NCBI GenBank assembly: GCA_003389215.1
Contig: QQVP01000033.1
Location: forward strand, 1-64,000
Source: Planctomycetota bacterium
GTDB taxonomy: Bacteria; Planctomycetota; Planctomycetia; Pirellulales; UBA7805
Length of the DNA stretch: 64,000 nt
Direction: 5' to 3'
A model generated the notes under the pieces. The model was not told where the DNA came from and searched no databases. It worked only from the letters and a program-made list of their open reading frames with translations. The translations under genes were made by a program, and so were the position numbers. Below are positions 46,237-54,719 of this stretch, in pieces (within the stretch, counting starts at the first letter, position 1; every line of letters begins with the position of its first letter).

Positions 46237-46643
46237 GTTGCATACCGGGCGATCCAGAAAACTGCCGTGTCAAAAAATACGCCGACACCTGGTTATGCAC
46301 CAGGCCTTTCTTCGTTTGCAGTGAGTCGGGCAAAACCGTATGCCAAGAGATCACGCTGCGAACCGATGGAGTTGTGAAGACAGGAACATTAATTCGTGCC
46401 TTCTTGGAATCAAAGTCTCACGAGATCTCGGACATCGTCGGACGACCAGTTACCGACGATCAACTAGCCACCGCTCTGTTCCTGACACCGTCAAACCAGA
46501 CACCGCTAGACGACGACAAACTCAGGGATGCCCTTCCAGCTCTGGAACTCGTCCTCAATCGTCTGGAAAAAGAACCGAACAGGCCTCTTCAGCTTGAGGA
46601 GATTTGTGATCCCCTAAAGTTTGGACTGCGGATCGAAAACTGA
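46221..46643 (+). CDS. unknown protein, paralogue of the 43659 gene product
   Basis: A 140-residue protein with AGGAG upstream. The N-terminus is Cys-containing (LSCIPGDPENCRVKKYADTW). The following core (GRPVTDDQLATALFLTPSNQ to RPLQLEEICDPLK) is related to that of the 43659-44249 protein. The small size and orphan status suggest an element-specific accessory protein. Confidence 0.55.
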   Translation: MALELSCIPGDPENCRVKKYADTWLCTRPFFVCSESGKTVCQEITLRTDGVVKTGTLIRAFLESKSHEISDIVGRPVTDDQLATALFLTPSNQTPLDDDKLRDALPALELVLNRLEKEPNRPLQLEEICDPLKFGLRIEN

Positions 46644-46678
46644 CCCGAATTCGACCATCGCGGACAACCCGATCAACG

Positions 46679-46784
46679 GCAAAAAAAGCACAGCGTTGTC
46701 GACAATCAATGAGATTGGCTCTAAACAATCGTCGTCAAAGTACCCAACCAAAAATCCGCAGATAGAAATCGGCCTTCTACGAAG
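46679..46784 (+). repeat. intergenic repeat, copy 3
   Basis: About 106 bases matching copy 2: CAGCGTTGTCGACAATCAAT, GAGATTGGCTCT and TCCGCAGATAGAAATCGGC. The middle is variable. It lies downstream of 46221-46643 and upstream of a degraded frame. Confidence 0.6.
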
Positions 46785-46789
46785 CTGTA

Positions 46790-47073
46790 ACCTAATTAAT
46801 CCTGTTCAATTTGAATCAGGACGGCCAGATGTCGCGGGGCGGCAGGCGTGTCCCTATGCAGTCGAGGGTAAATCACTCTTTGAAAATGCTGATCCGCAGC
46901 TTGGTGATGTACAGCTAGTCGTCGTTGGCAGCTTTCGGGACAACGACCGAAAATCTCCTGCCTTAGTCAGACGAATTTTGGATCAACACAATGTTCGCCT
47001 CGTAAATTACGGTCAGCTACACAAGCTGGTCAAGGAGATTCGCGAAACCGCAAAGCCACAGCCAGACACGTAA
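46790..47073 (+). pseudogene. C-terminal gene fragment fused to an intergenic repeat
   Basis: A good-looking protein end (VQLVVVGSFRDNDRKSPALV and LVNYGQLHKLVKEI) without a credible start: upstream the same frame runs through the repeat with no ribosome site. It may be the remains of a nuclease-like gene. Family unknown. Confidence 0.45.
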
Positions 47074-47083
47074 TGTAAGGTTG

Positions 47084-47165
47084 CTTCTTCAATCTCTGAT
47101 CCGGATGCCGTCACCGAGGAGGTCAAGCAGCTCTACGACCTGGCGGAAGAGGCACCGGCTCTTCG
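47084..47165 (+). pseudogene. internal fragment of the 63208-63723 gene
   Basis: The reading SDPDAVTEEVKQLYDLAEEA matches TDPEAVTEEVKQLYDLAEEA of the gene at 63208, and the DNA agrees over about 60 bases. Sequence on either side is unrelated. It shows that this gene has been broken and scattered along the element. Confidence 0.7.
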
Positions 47166-47200
47166 GAACGAGACGAACTCAAGGCAAACCTAGGGCTATG

Positions 47201-47848
47201 TCATGCGGCGATACGACGCACCTGCTGTGGTTGTGACGAGACGTAGAGCCAAATCGCATAGTCAAGACCCGCGGCATTGGCGCCGAGTTGACTTGCCGCT
47301 TTGTTGATCAGATCTTGCACACCGGAGTAGTCTCTGACGCCTATTCCAGCGGCTGCAACGAATTGCCGTAGATGCCGATCTACTGCTACAGCCGGGATGC
47401 CCACCAACATCTTAAAGTAATCAACCGACTTTGGACCAATTCCGCGGACCATTTTCAGTGACTCTACATTCTCGGCACTGGTCAACCATTCGGCGACGTC
47501 GGCCTCTGTCTCGACCGAGTGTTCCAATAGCAGTTGAGTTAGTTCCACAATTCGACGAGGCTTTTCCCGATCTCGCCAGGACAAGACATTGGCGAGCCCG
47601 TAGCGTCGAATGTTCCGATCGAAAACCGATGTTGTTGTCGCCCCTGCCCAGCGTATCAGAAGACGGTCGATACGTGGTGCGACCACAGTGCGATAGTTAA
47701 GCCCGGCCTGAAGGATCGTATCGCAAATCGTTGCTCCCATATGTCCGTAAGAACTGCGGCCGTTGTTCACCACATCGTGAGGAAAGGATGAAAGCGAGCG
47801 AATGTACCGCACCAAACGCGATGTGTCAGAGTGAATGGTCAACCACAA
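47201..47848 (-). CDS. HhH-GPD DNA glycosylase-like protein
   Basis: A 215-residue base-excision glycosylase fold. The helix-hairpin-helix is MVRGIGPKSVDYF (residues 133-145) with Lys140 in the place of the catalytic Lys of endonuclease III. VAVDRHLRQF supplies the catalytic Asp157. No iron-sulfur Cys cluster is present, unlike Nth. It is the last gene of a four-gene operon with QueC-like and PfkB-like genes. HhH/OGG-like glycosylases occur with QueC in type IV CBASS operons. It probably removes a modified or unusual base. Confidence 0.85.
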   Translation of the reverse strand: MWLTIHSDTSRLVRYIRSLSSFPHDVVNNGRSSYGHMGATICDTILQAGLNYRTVVAPRIDRLLIRWAGATTTSVFDRNIRRYGLANVLSWRDREKPRRIVELTQLLLEHSVETEADVAEWLTSAENVESLKMVRGIGPKSVDYFKMLVGIPAVAVDRHLRQFVAAAGIGVRDYSGVQDLINKAASQLGANAAGLDYAIWLYVSSQPQQVRRIAA

Positions 47849-47872
47849 GCTCCATCTTGTCTGTTGGTTCTG

Positions 47873-48532
47873 CTAATTCTGTATCTCGTCCCACCTTACC
47901 GCGAATAACTCCTCCAGGGCATCCAAGCGATCAACACAATTCGGACAAACTCCACACGGGACGTTGGACGAAACCTGGCACGAATAGGTAGCTCCTATTG
48001 GCACACCAAGTTTAATTCCCAGTCTGGCCACCTGTGACTTCGAGTATTCCCGAAAAGGCATTTCCACACGTACGCTACCGTATTCTGAGAGAAGCGAGTC
48101 GAGCCGGCCAAAGAATTCCGCCGAGCAATCGATTTCCTTTGCATGATTGCTGTTGATAAACGCCGAGTAAAGCGCGCCGTATCCATGTGCCTGGGCGTAA
48201 GCCGATCCGATGCTCAACAATAGTAGATTTCGGTAGGGAAGATAAAGATCATCCGCTTCTACATGGTCTTGCCAGAGATCGGCTTCGGCGATCATGCGCG
48301 ATGAGGAGCCAGCGTATATGTCCCCAACGTTGATACATTGAATCCGTGAACTGATATCTGCTGGAAGAACCCGCTTGAGAGTGGCAAGTTCTGCGGCCGC
48401 ACAGTGCTGACCATAGTCAATAAATACTGGCCTGAAGTGCACGCCGTTCTTGCGAAGCCAGTAAGCTAGCACGGTTGAATCGAGCCCTCCCGACGCTAGC
48501 AATACACTGGCTTTTTCTTCTGATTCGTTCAC
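47873..48532 (-). CDS. QueC-like ATP-dependent ligase (defence-type)
   Basis: A 219-residue PP-loop protein of the QueC family. The ATP motif is LLASGGLDSTVLAYWL (residues 11-26). The zinc site is in TYSCQVSSNVPCGVCPNC near the C-terminus. YLPYRNLLLLS and AEFFGRLD are family positions. True QueC makes 7-cyano-7-deazaguanine; no other queuosine gene is present. Diverged QueC proteins act as ancillary enzymes in Qat and type IV CBASS defence, amidating or nitrile-forming unknown substrates. It overlaps the upstream gene by ATGA. Confidence 0.88.
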   Translation of the reverse strand: MNESEEKASVLLASGGLDSTVLAYWLRKNGVHFRPVFIDYGQHCAAAELATLKRVLPADISSRIQCINVGDIYAGSSSRMIAEADLWQDHVEADDLYLPYRNLLLLSIGSAYAQAHGYGALYSAFINSNHAKEIDCSAEFFGRLDSLLSEYGSVRVEMPFREYSKSQVARLGIKLGVPIGATYSCQVSSNVPCGVCPNCVDRLDALEELFAVRWDEIQN

Positions 48533-49890
48533 GCTGGTGCCTCGGCAGCGAGAGTGAACACGCGGGCGATGATCTCATCCAAGTCAGACGTCACGAGTTC
48601 TGGAAGCTCCGTAAGCATCAAGTTCTCCGCTCGATGGTACGGATCATAAACAATTACAGGTATGCCGCGTTCGTGGGCAAGACCAATCTCGATTAAGGTG
48701 CCCGGATCATCGTACAACATCACGGCAACAAGCATCTGAGACTGTCTTAGCAGTCGCATGTCCGCAAGATGCGTAGCTTGACGCTCGGATGGGTCGGCAT
48801 CCTTACCGATCTGGCCGTGTTCTCGGACTGGACACCGTGGCGAGAAATTATGGTACTTCAGGCATCGCACCAGTTGGTCAAATGGCCGAGTATCAACGAA
48901 ATCAAAGTCCGGTGCTGCCATATAAATCTGGTACGACGGACGATCTTCCCAAGGAAGTTGTACACCCCTCATGGTCTCGATCTCTTCCGATGAGATGGAC
49001 AGCACTCCTTGTACCGCGGTCTTGAAATCATCTGGAAATGTCGTCGAAGCATACTCCGCCGCAATCAACGATGCGAAGCACAACGCCGCTCGGTCCGACA
49101 CCTTGTGCCGCATGTGCGCGAATACGGCGTCGTAGCAATCACCGACACCGACCGAGTGAACTATCTGCTGAACTTGTGCAGGGACCCTCGTCAATTTGCT
49201 TGCGTCGGACGAAGGAAAGAAACGACTCCCGCCTCGGTTTTCCTTGAGCAAAGCCGAGGTGGCATAGTTCCCAACGACGTCACGGCAAAAGGTTGAGACG
49301 TCACCGCCCCAGTGGTCCAAGAAAAGCGGTGACGATGTAGACAGAATAAACACATCGAGCGGCCGTCCGAGCGGTGAGAGCTGATCGAACGCTGGGTCGG
49401 AAAAGTTTGCATCTAGGTAAACGCGAGCTGACGTACTTGCTACAGCACCAAGGGCCGCCCGCAAATCGAATCCACCGGGAAAGACCAAGACGTCGGAACA
49501 GTTTTGTTCCTGAAGTGCGGACGTGAGAGCTTCGATATCGACATCCGCGTTGTGCTCATCCCGCAAGAGATACTCATAGCCTTGAGGTCCGGCTTCCGTG
49601 GCCTCGCGGACGAGCATAACGTTGGGACAACCAACGATGCTTCCAACTTTGGAAACACAGGTAGCACCGTGATGCTTAGCATAGTGCTGAATTTGGTCAT
49701 CTAAGTAGGACGGAGCGAGATACGCCAGCGTGTATGGGCAACCAATGGCCCAGAGCGCACGAGCCGCATGGAACACCCCCCCGAGGCGCATCTTAACTTC
49801 GGCTTCATGGTCCGCCTGACCGGGCACCATGACGTCGACAAGCACCTCGCCGATTATGCAGACAGGGCGTGTTGTCACCTCCACGCTCAC
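48529..49890 (-). CDS. PfkB kinase fused to nucleoside 2-deoxyribosyltransferase-like domain
   Basis: A 453-residue fusion. Residues 1-310 are a PfkB kinase: VCIIGEVLVDVMVPG, MRLGGVFHAARALWAIGC and VHSVGVGDCYDAVFAHM (catalytic Asp). Residues 320-453 are a deoxyribosyltransferase-like fold: QIYMAAPDFDFVDTRPFDQL, LLRQSQMLVAVML, DDPGTLIEIGLAHERGIPVI (Glu is the usual nucleophile). I chose GTG 49890, overlapping the upstream TGA; the longer frame to 49980 overlaps the Gly/Ser-rich gene. The pairing suggests nucleoside salvage or base swapping followed by phosphorylation. Confidence 0.82.
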   Translation of the reverse strand: MSVEVTTRPVCIIGEVLVDVMVPGQADHEAEVKMRLGGVFHAARALWAIGCPYTLAYLAPSYLDDQIQHYAKHHGATCVSKVGSIVGCPNVMLVREATEAGPQGYEYLLRDEHNADVDIEALTSALQEQNCSDVLVFPGGFDLRAALGAVASTSARVYLDANFSDPAFDQLSPLGRPLDVFILSTSSPLFLDHWGGDVSTFCRDVVGNYATSALLKENRGGSRFFPSSDASKLTRVPAQVQQIVHSVGVGDCYDAVFAHMRHKVSDRAALCFASLIAAEYASTTFPDDFKTAVQGVLSISSEEIETMRGVQLPWEDRPSYQIYMAAPDFDFVDTRPFDQLVRCLKYHNFSPRCPVREHGQIGKDADPSERQATHLADMRLLRQSQMLVAVMLYDDPGTLIEIGLAHERGIPVIVYDPYHRAENLMLTELPELVTSDLDEIIARVFTLAAEAPA

Positions 49891-50300
49891 TCTACTGCAA
49901 GGTCCACCACGACGGTTGGTGTGGGTTCGAGAGAAGAAGACGATACGTCCCCAGAGTATCGATATCCCCTGCCTAGACAACCTCTAATGTAATTGAATCT
50001 CGTTGGGAGAACGCCGAGGATCTCGCGACCACTGCGGGTTTGGACTGCGATCCGCCCCGAAAAGAGCTCTGACCGAATCACGACCTGAGTTCCCTCCCTG
50101 GGTACGTTTTCGTGTGCTTCGTAGTACTCCATTCGCTCGACTTCTTGTAAACGCACACCTGTAAGTGGAAGCGAGCAACGATCTTCTCCCGACGCCCCGC
50201 CCGTCGAGGAACTCCCTTTACCTTTGGCCCCGCTGGTACCGGACCCACTACTTCCAGAACCGGAGTAGTCCGTGAAACGCCCGCTTCCCGTAGACCCCAT
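49887..50300 (-). CDS. Gly/Ser-rich leader protein of the QueC operon
   Basis: A 137-residue protein starting MGSTGSGRFTDYSGSGSSGS, a low-complexity head, then a folded half (EYYEAHENVPREGTQVVIRS and REILGVLPTRFNYIRGCLGR). The head is distinctive and its position as first gene suggests an integral role. The family is not known to me by name. Its end overlaps the start of the PfkB fusion. The 50301-50503 gap up to the divergent DUF932 gene holds no clear promoter. Confidence 0.75.
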   Translation of the reverse strand: MGSTGSGRFTDYSGSGSSGSGTSGAKGKGSSSTGGASGEDRCSLPLTGVRLQEVERMEYYEAHENVPREGTQVVIRSELFSGRIAVQTRSGREILGVLPTRFNYIRGCLGRGYRYSGDVSSSSLEPTPTVVVDLAVE

Positions 50301-50503
50301 AGTTTCGTCTCCATTCGAACTCGTCCAGAGAACCTAACTGACACATAGTCTACCAGTCATAGGTAGGGTTTGTGTACAGGGGGTGGGCTGATGCAGTCAC
50401 CTCGCAAGATCTCGGACATTGGATAGCAACGCTCACGACAGTGACGAGCGTAGTACCGGGGTATTTCCATGAGACGTCCTCTTCTCGTTAGGAGGTACCC
50501 CAC

Positions 50504-51481
50504 ATGCCGCACGCGATCGCGACCACCAACGGTCGGCCAGCGATGGCCTACTTCGGAGACACACCCTGGCACCGCTTGGGAACAAGGCTAGAACAGCCCG
50601 CGACTGCCGAAGAAGCGATTGTCGTTGCGGGGCTCGACTATGAGGTCGAACTGGCCTCACTCTACACGGCCGATGGTAGGACAGTGCCGCAACGAAAAGC
50701 CGTGATCCGCACCGATGCCAACGAAGTCCTGGGCGTCGTCGGAAACAGCTACAGCCCGATCCAGAACCGAGAGTGTTTTCAATTCTTAGATGCAGTAGTG
50801 GCCGAAGGGCAGCTCGAATACCACACGGCTGGGGCCCTGGGCAACGGTGAACGAGTCTGGATGCTGGCGAAACTCCCCGGGTTCATCCGGGTCAAGGCCA
50901 GCGAAGATCACGTCGAGAAGTATCTCCTGCTGTCCAATAGTCACAACGGCACATCGGCTCTGCGGGTATTCTTCACTCCGATCCGGGTGGTCTGTGCCAA
51001 CACCTTAGCCGTCGCTCATCGACAAGCCGTCGACAAGGGCGTTTCCGTCCTCCACAAAGGCGACCTCGGTGCTAAGGTCCGCGAGGCTCAAGAGATCCTC
51101 GGCTTGGCCGCACGGTTCTATGACGATGTGCAGGTCAAGGTCGATCGCCTGGCCAGCCGCTATCCGACCAAGGCTCAAGTCGCCGAGTATTTTCGGTCGC
51201 TCTATCCTAATCCGAAGGCGAGCAACAAGACCCGGGCACGAAACACCCGCAAGGAGCTCTTTCAACTCTTCGAAGCAGGCCGTGGGCAGAATATCTACGA
51301 GGTCCGCCATTCTTGGTGGGCGGCGTACAACGCGGTAACCGAGTACGTGGATCATCGCCGCCCCACGCGTGCTCGATCGGAACCGGAACGAGCCAATCGC
51401 CGGCTCCAGTCGCAATGGTTCGGCTCTGGTGCCCGGCTGAAAACCGCGGCTTGGGATCTCGCTTTGGATTTGAGCTCGTAA
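50504..51481 (+). CDS. DUF932 (phage/plasmid-like) protein
   Basis: A 325-residue DUF932 protein. Family positions include MAYFGDTPWHRLGTRLEQPA near the start, then RKAVIRTDANEVLGVVGNSY, LGNGERVWMLAKLPG, LLLSNSHNGTSALRVFFTPI and RVVCANTL. This family is typical of phages, plasmids and integrative elements, with no proven role. TAGGAGG lies six bases before the ATG. A weak hairpin follows downstream. Confidence 0.9.
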   Translation: MPHAIATTNGRPAMAYFGDTPWHRLGTRLEQPATAEEAIVVAGLDYEVELASLYTADGRTVPQRKAVIRTDANEVLGVVGNSYSPIQNRECFQFLDAVVAEGQLEYHTAGALGNGERVWMLAKLPGFIRVKASEDHVEKYLLLSNSHNGTSALRVFFTPIRVVCANTLAVAHRQAVDKGVSVLHKGDLGAKVREAQEILGLAARFYDDVQVKVDRLASRYPTKAQVAEYFRSLYPNPKASNKTRARNTRKELFQLFEAGRGQNIYEVRHSWWAAYNAVTEYVDHRRPTRARSEPERANRRLQSQWFGSGARLKTAAWDLALDLSS

Positions 51482-51651
51482 GTCCAATCGCTCGCTGACG
51501 TTTCCGTCTCATCGGCAGAGGTTGCCTCGTTAACGGTACGGGTCGCCAAGTATCTCCATCGGATGCCTCAGAACGTGGAGTCTCTAGGATCACCGCTAAA
51601 TCTGGGAATCTGGACAACTGGGTCTGAAATCTTGCCGAGGAGGCGAAAACG

Positions 51652-51672
51652 GCCTAAATCGAGGCTTTTTTT
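51652..51672 (+). terminator. weak possible intrinsic terminator
   Basis: A short GCCT/AGGC stem with a 6-base loop followed by seven T. It lies about 170 bases after the DUF932 gene and would end that transcript. Apart from it, the 456-base gap from 51482 to 51937 shows nothing I can support. Confidence 0.35.
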
Positions 51673-51937
51673 GACTGACCTAAAACTTCAGAGGTCTATT
51701 TCACCTACGCGCGTAAAGACCTACGACTCACAAGACCCTATGGGGCCGGAAACCGCTTGTCTATTCTCCGTGCGCCGGTGAAAATGGCAGGGCGAAGGTC
51801 GGCGATGCTCATCGGGAGGCGGGGCCCACTGCAACCCCTTTCTTTGGGACAAAGTGAATACCAGAAAACTGTTTGACGAACCATTCCACGTATATCGCTA
51901 GAGCAGTTGCGTCTAACGAGCACGGGCATAAATAGAT

Positions 51938-52591
51938 ATGATCGGAATTATCCTAGGAGTCTTCACGATTCTTTTGGGGGTAAAAGCTTTCACCTCGAAA
52001 GGACTGCCGCTAACGAGACAGAGAAACATCACGGGCAAACCCAAAATAACAATCGGACTCCTTTGTATCCTTTTGGGTATCGTCTTCATTTCGGATGGAG
52101 TGTTCGCGTCCTTCAGCATCCTTCAGCTTTTCAGAGGGAACGCACCTGTTAACAACTCCGAAGACTTGGAATCATCTAAACTGGTGGGCACATGGAGCAT
52201 TGACACGAAAGAGGTTCTCCCGAATGGGCATTATGTTACGGGCAGGAATCTCGATACTTATCGAAGGGACGGCACATTTGTCTCGAACTCGCGATCGCAG
52301 TTGATTGACGGTGACACAGATCAGCCGTTTGTGACGATGCGCACAGAAGAATCAGGCACTTGGACAGTTAAGCAAAACCAAATTTGCAAACACTACAGTG
52401 ATTCAAACCTATTGGAGTTTGAGTCGAATGTACCGTCCATAACACGCGAACAGATTGCAAGTCAGATGCAAGATGATATAGCCAAAGCACAACCCGAATG
52501 CTACGCAGTTCTGTCTGTAACGTCGGAGAAAGTGGTACTACGAGATGATGAGTCAGGAACCAAGATTGCTCTGATCCGCGATTCTCAATAA
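51938..52591 (+). CDS. membrane-anchored lipocalin-like protein
   Basis: A 217-residue protein with two N-terminal membrane helices (IGIILGVFTILLGVKAF and IGLLCILLGIVFISDG). The outer domain begins with a lipocalin-like opening (LVGTWSIDTKEV) and goes on through beta strands to VVLRDDESGTKIALI. No catalytic motif. No strong ribosome site. It lies beside the first 326-bp repeat. The role is unknown. Confidence 0.65.
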   Translation: MIGIILGVFTILLGVKAFTSKGLPLTRQRNITGKPKITIGLLCILLGIVFISDGVFASFSILQLFRGNAPVNNSEDLESSKLVGTWSIDTKEVLPNGHYVTGRNLDTYRRDGTFVSNSRSQLIDGDTDQPFVTMRTEESGTWTVKQNQICKHYSDSNLLEFESNVPSITREQIASQMQDDIAKAQPECYAVLSVTSEKVVLRDDESGTKIALIRDSQ

Positions 52592-52702
52592 GACAATTGG
52601 ACGCGATCGGCGTTAGCGCCGTCGTCGCCCCCGCTAACGCGCACAGGTGGGGGTAACCTGAGCTGCCACCAGGGTCCGGTCTAAGGCGCGTAGGTGTCGG
52701 CA

Positions 52703-53028
52703 ACCTGAGCAGGTTACGGATGGCAATATCGCTGGTCTCCGGCTGCTTGATTCCCGCGGTGCCCTGAGACAGAATGAGGGGGCACATGTGTTGCGGGGAC
52801 CTCTAGAATCCCCGCATGCCCTCGCCGGTTCTGCCCCACCTGCGAGGGCTCGTTTTTGCGCGGCCGGCACTCACAGGATGGCTCCGCTGCCGTCAACGAT
52901 GAGTCTTGGGCATTACGTGATGGCCTCCACGTCGAAATCTCTCCTGCAGGGGTATCTGTGCTTAGCAACGCTCTGCACAAATCTTTTTCTGGAGGATCAG
53001 TCCATGCTCCAAGTCAACGTCGGCCTGA
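52703..53028 (+). repeat. 326-bp direct repeat, left copy
   Basis: An ungapped match to 62907-63232 (offset 10,204), similarity high by eye. It contains the upstream leader with hairpins, the ribosome site (GGAGG) and the ATG of the gene whose intact copy is at 63208. It ends nine codons into that gene, then gives way to unrelated sequence. The cassette between the copies is the chaperone/AAA cluster. The gap from 52592 up to this repeat holds nothing else. Confidence 0.85.
52759..52857 (+). ncRNA. structured leader, left copy (three hairpins and terminator)
   Basis: Hairpin 1 is GTGCCCT (52759-52765) with GGGGCAC (52779-52785). Hairpin 2 is GCGGGGA (52793-52799) with TCCCCGC (52809-52815). 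Hairpin 3 is GCCCTCGC (52818-52825) with GCGAGGGC (52842-52849), followed by TTTTT. The set is a leader ending in an intrinsic terminator, or a small RNA. Confidence 0.6.
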
Positions 53029-53147
53029 ACGGAGGAGTGAACGTTGGGTCTATCGTTGGTTTTGGTGGATTCCGCAAGTGGCCGTGGCGGCGAAGGGAAC
53101 CCTACAAATCACGTCAGTTTGACGACGGGAACATCTTTCAATGCTAG
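53004..53147 (+). pseudogene. 5' fragment of the 63208-63723 gene
   Basis: Starts MLQVNVGLN, matching MLRVNVGLS of the intact gene, with the same GGAGG ribosome site. After codon 9 the similarity is lost and the frame runs to a stop at 53147, antisense to the end of the Hsp70-like gene. It is the truncated copy left beside the cassette. Confidence 0.7.
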
Positions 53148-54716
53148 GCTGCGCGATATAGTGTCACGTGCTGTGATGAGCAACCGCTTATTGCCGTCGA
53201 TACCGAACTCAACATCAAATCGGGCTTCCCCTTGTTTCGCCGGTGGGTCGGCCAGGAGAAACGTGGGATTCTTTTCATTGATCCAGAAGTGTGTACGCCG
53301 CTCTTGTTCGTCGGCTGACACCTGCATCACTCGTGCTGCGCCTGACGGGTCAAAGACCAGCTCCATGGGCCTTTGGCCATGCAACTGGCGCGTTGCACCC
53401 ATTTCGTAAATGGCAATTCCAAGTTGTGTTTGACCATCAAACGACCCCTTCACCGTCATTCGAGCGACTGGATCTCTAGACGGATACGGAGTTCCGCGCG
53501 GCACGAGTTCTCGGTATGCGTAGTCGCCTTTCTTCGGGTCGATATACCTAATCGCGTAGCTATGTTGTATGTGATCGTAGAAGTCCACTCCCGAGACAAA
53601 AGCCGCTGCGCCACGAGCCACAGCATCCAAAGGTCTATCTAGGCGAACTCTGTCGCGACCGAATATCCGTTGGACAGTCCGCCGGACGCATGGAATTAGG
53701 CTACTGCCGCCCACCATGAGAACGGTGTGGATGTGCTCTTCGGCGTAACCTCGCTCGCGAGACGCGTTGATCGCACTTCGAATCGACCGATCGATCTCAG
53801 TTAGAACATTGTGTTCGTCGAGAATCTCCTCGAATCTAGATCGCGTTAGCTCAAGCCCCAAAATAGCGCCGGTATCTGGATTCATCGCCGCGATCTCTGC
53901 TCTCGGATGTGCAGACAGATGCTCCTTTGCTCGTTCACACTCTGCGAGCAGTGTTCGACTTATCTGTCGTACGTCATCTTCCGAGTCACTTCGGTCGTTT
54001 TCCTCCAGCACCGCTTGATAGATGTACTGATCGATCGTCATTCCACCAACGCTGGCTCCCGCCTTCCCAAGGACTCTACAGCGACGACCAAGTGCGGCAG
54101 TTTCCGATTCCTCAATCAGAACCACAACCACGTCAAGAGTTCCACCACCGAAATCAAAGACCAAATAGACATTTCCTGGCTGGACGTGAGCACCATAGCC
54201 AAGAGCGGCAGCAGATGGCTCGTCAATAAGTCGCATCCGAGGCATACCGGCATCATCTGCAACGTCTGCGAGCCAGTTCTCGTAATGCTCGTATGCCTCG
54301 ACAGGAACGGTGAATGCTACCTCCTCCTCCTGAATCTGTAGCTCAGCCGCGGCAAACGCAAGAATAGCCGAAAGGAAATCACGACCTGCATCAAAATGAG
54401 ATAGCTGCGAGTCCCCTAGTATTTGCTTCACAGGACTCCGATTAGAGATGTATCGTTTCATCCATCGAAACGTCCGATCGGACTCGACGAGGTTTTGAAC
54501 TCGAACTTGATTGCCAAGCCAGCGTTGATCCACAGCAGCATAGTGAATCAGAGAGGGAATAATTGAGATGGTCTCCGACTCGTCATTACCGCGGTGATAC
54601 GTGAGTTGTCGTCCGTACTCGGGCACATGCACCGGCTCGGCTACCTCCCGAATTGCGTCCCACGCGGCGACAACCGTGTTTGACGTTCCAAAATCGATTC
54701 CGAGACGACCTGACAC
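53109..54716 (-). CDS. Hsp70 (DnaK-like) protein
   Basis: A 535-residue Hsp70. The nucleotide-binding domain is complete: LGIDFGTSNTVVAAW at the start, DEPSAAALGYG, VFDFGGGTLDVVVVLI and HTVLMVGGSSLIPCVRR. A substrate-binding beta domain follows (PRGTPYPSRDPVARMTV...). The C-terminal helical lid of normal DnaK (about 100 residues) is missing. A GrpE-like gene lies four bases upstream. This is a specialised chaperone pair, not the housekeeping set, and probably serves the other proteins of the cluster. Confidence 0.9.
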   Translation of the reverse strand: MSGRLGIDFGTSNTVVAAWDAIREVAEPVHVPEYGRQLTYHRGNDESETISIIPSLIHYAAVDQRWLGNQVRVQNLVESDRTFRWMKRYISNRSPVKQILGDSQLSHFDAGRDFLSAILAFAAAELQIQEEEVAFTVPVEAYEHYENWLADVADDAGMPRMRLIDEPSAAALGYGAHVQPGNVYLVFDFGGGTLDVVVVLIEESETAALGRRCRVLGKAGASVGGMTIDQYIYQAVLEENDRSDSEDDVRQISRTLLAECERAKEHLSAHPRAEIAAMNPDTGAILGLELTRSRFEEILDEHNVLTEIDRSIRSAINASRERGYAEEHIHTVLMVGGSSLIPCVRRTVQRIFGRDRVRLDRPLDAVARGAAAFVSGVDFYDHIQHSYAIRYIDPKKGDYAYRELVPRGTPYPSRDPVARMTVKGSFDGQTQLGIAIYEMGATRQLHGQRPMELVFDPSGAARVMQVSADEQERRTHFWINEKNPTFLLADPPAKQGEARFDVEFGIDGNKRLLITARDTISRSLALKDVPVVKLT

Positions 54717-54719
54717 AAA

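Noticed and set aside
44387..46784. Integron attC sites between orphan genes
   Set aside because: I looked for the R-box core sites (GTTRRRY and its complement) at the ends of the repeat copies and did not find them; no integron integrase is present.
49891..49980. Longer PfkB fusion start
   Set aside because: The extension lies fully within the Gly/Ser-rich gene, and a GTG overlapping its stop fits coupling.
47201..50300. Queuosine biosynthesis operon
   Set aside because: QueD, QueE and QueF are absent; the neighbours are a glycosylase and a PfkB-deoxyribosyltransferase fusion.
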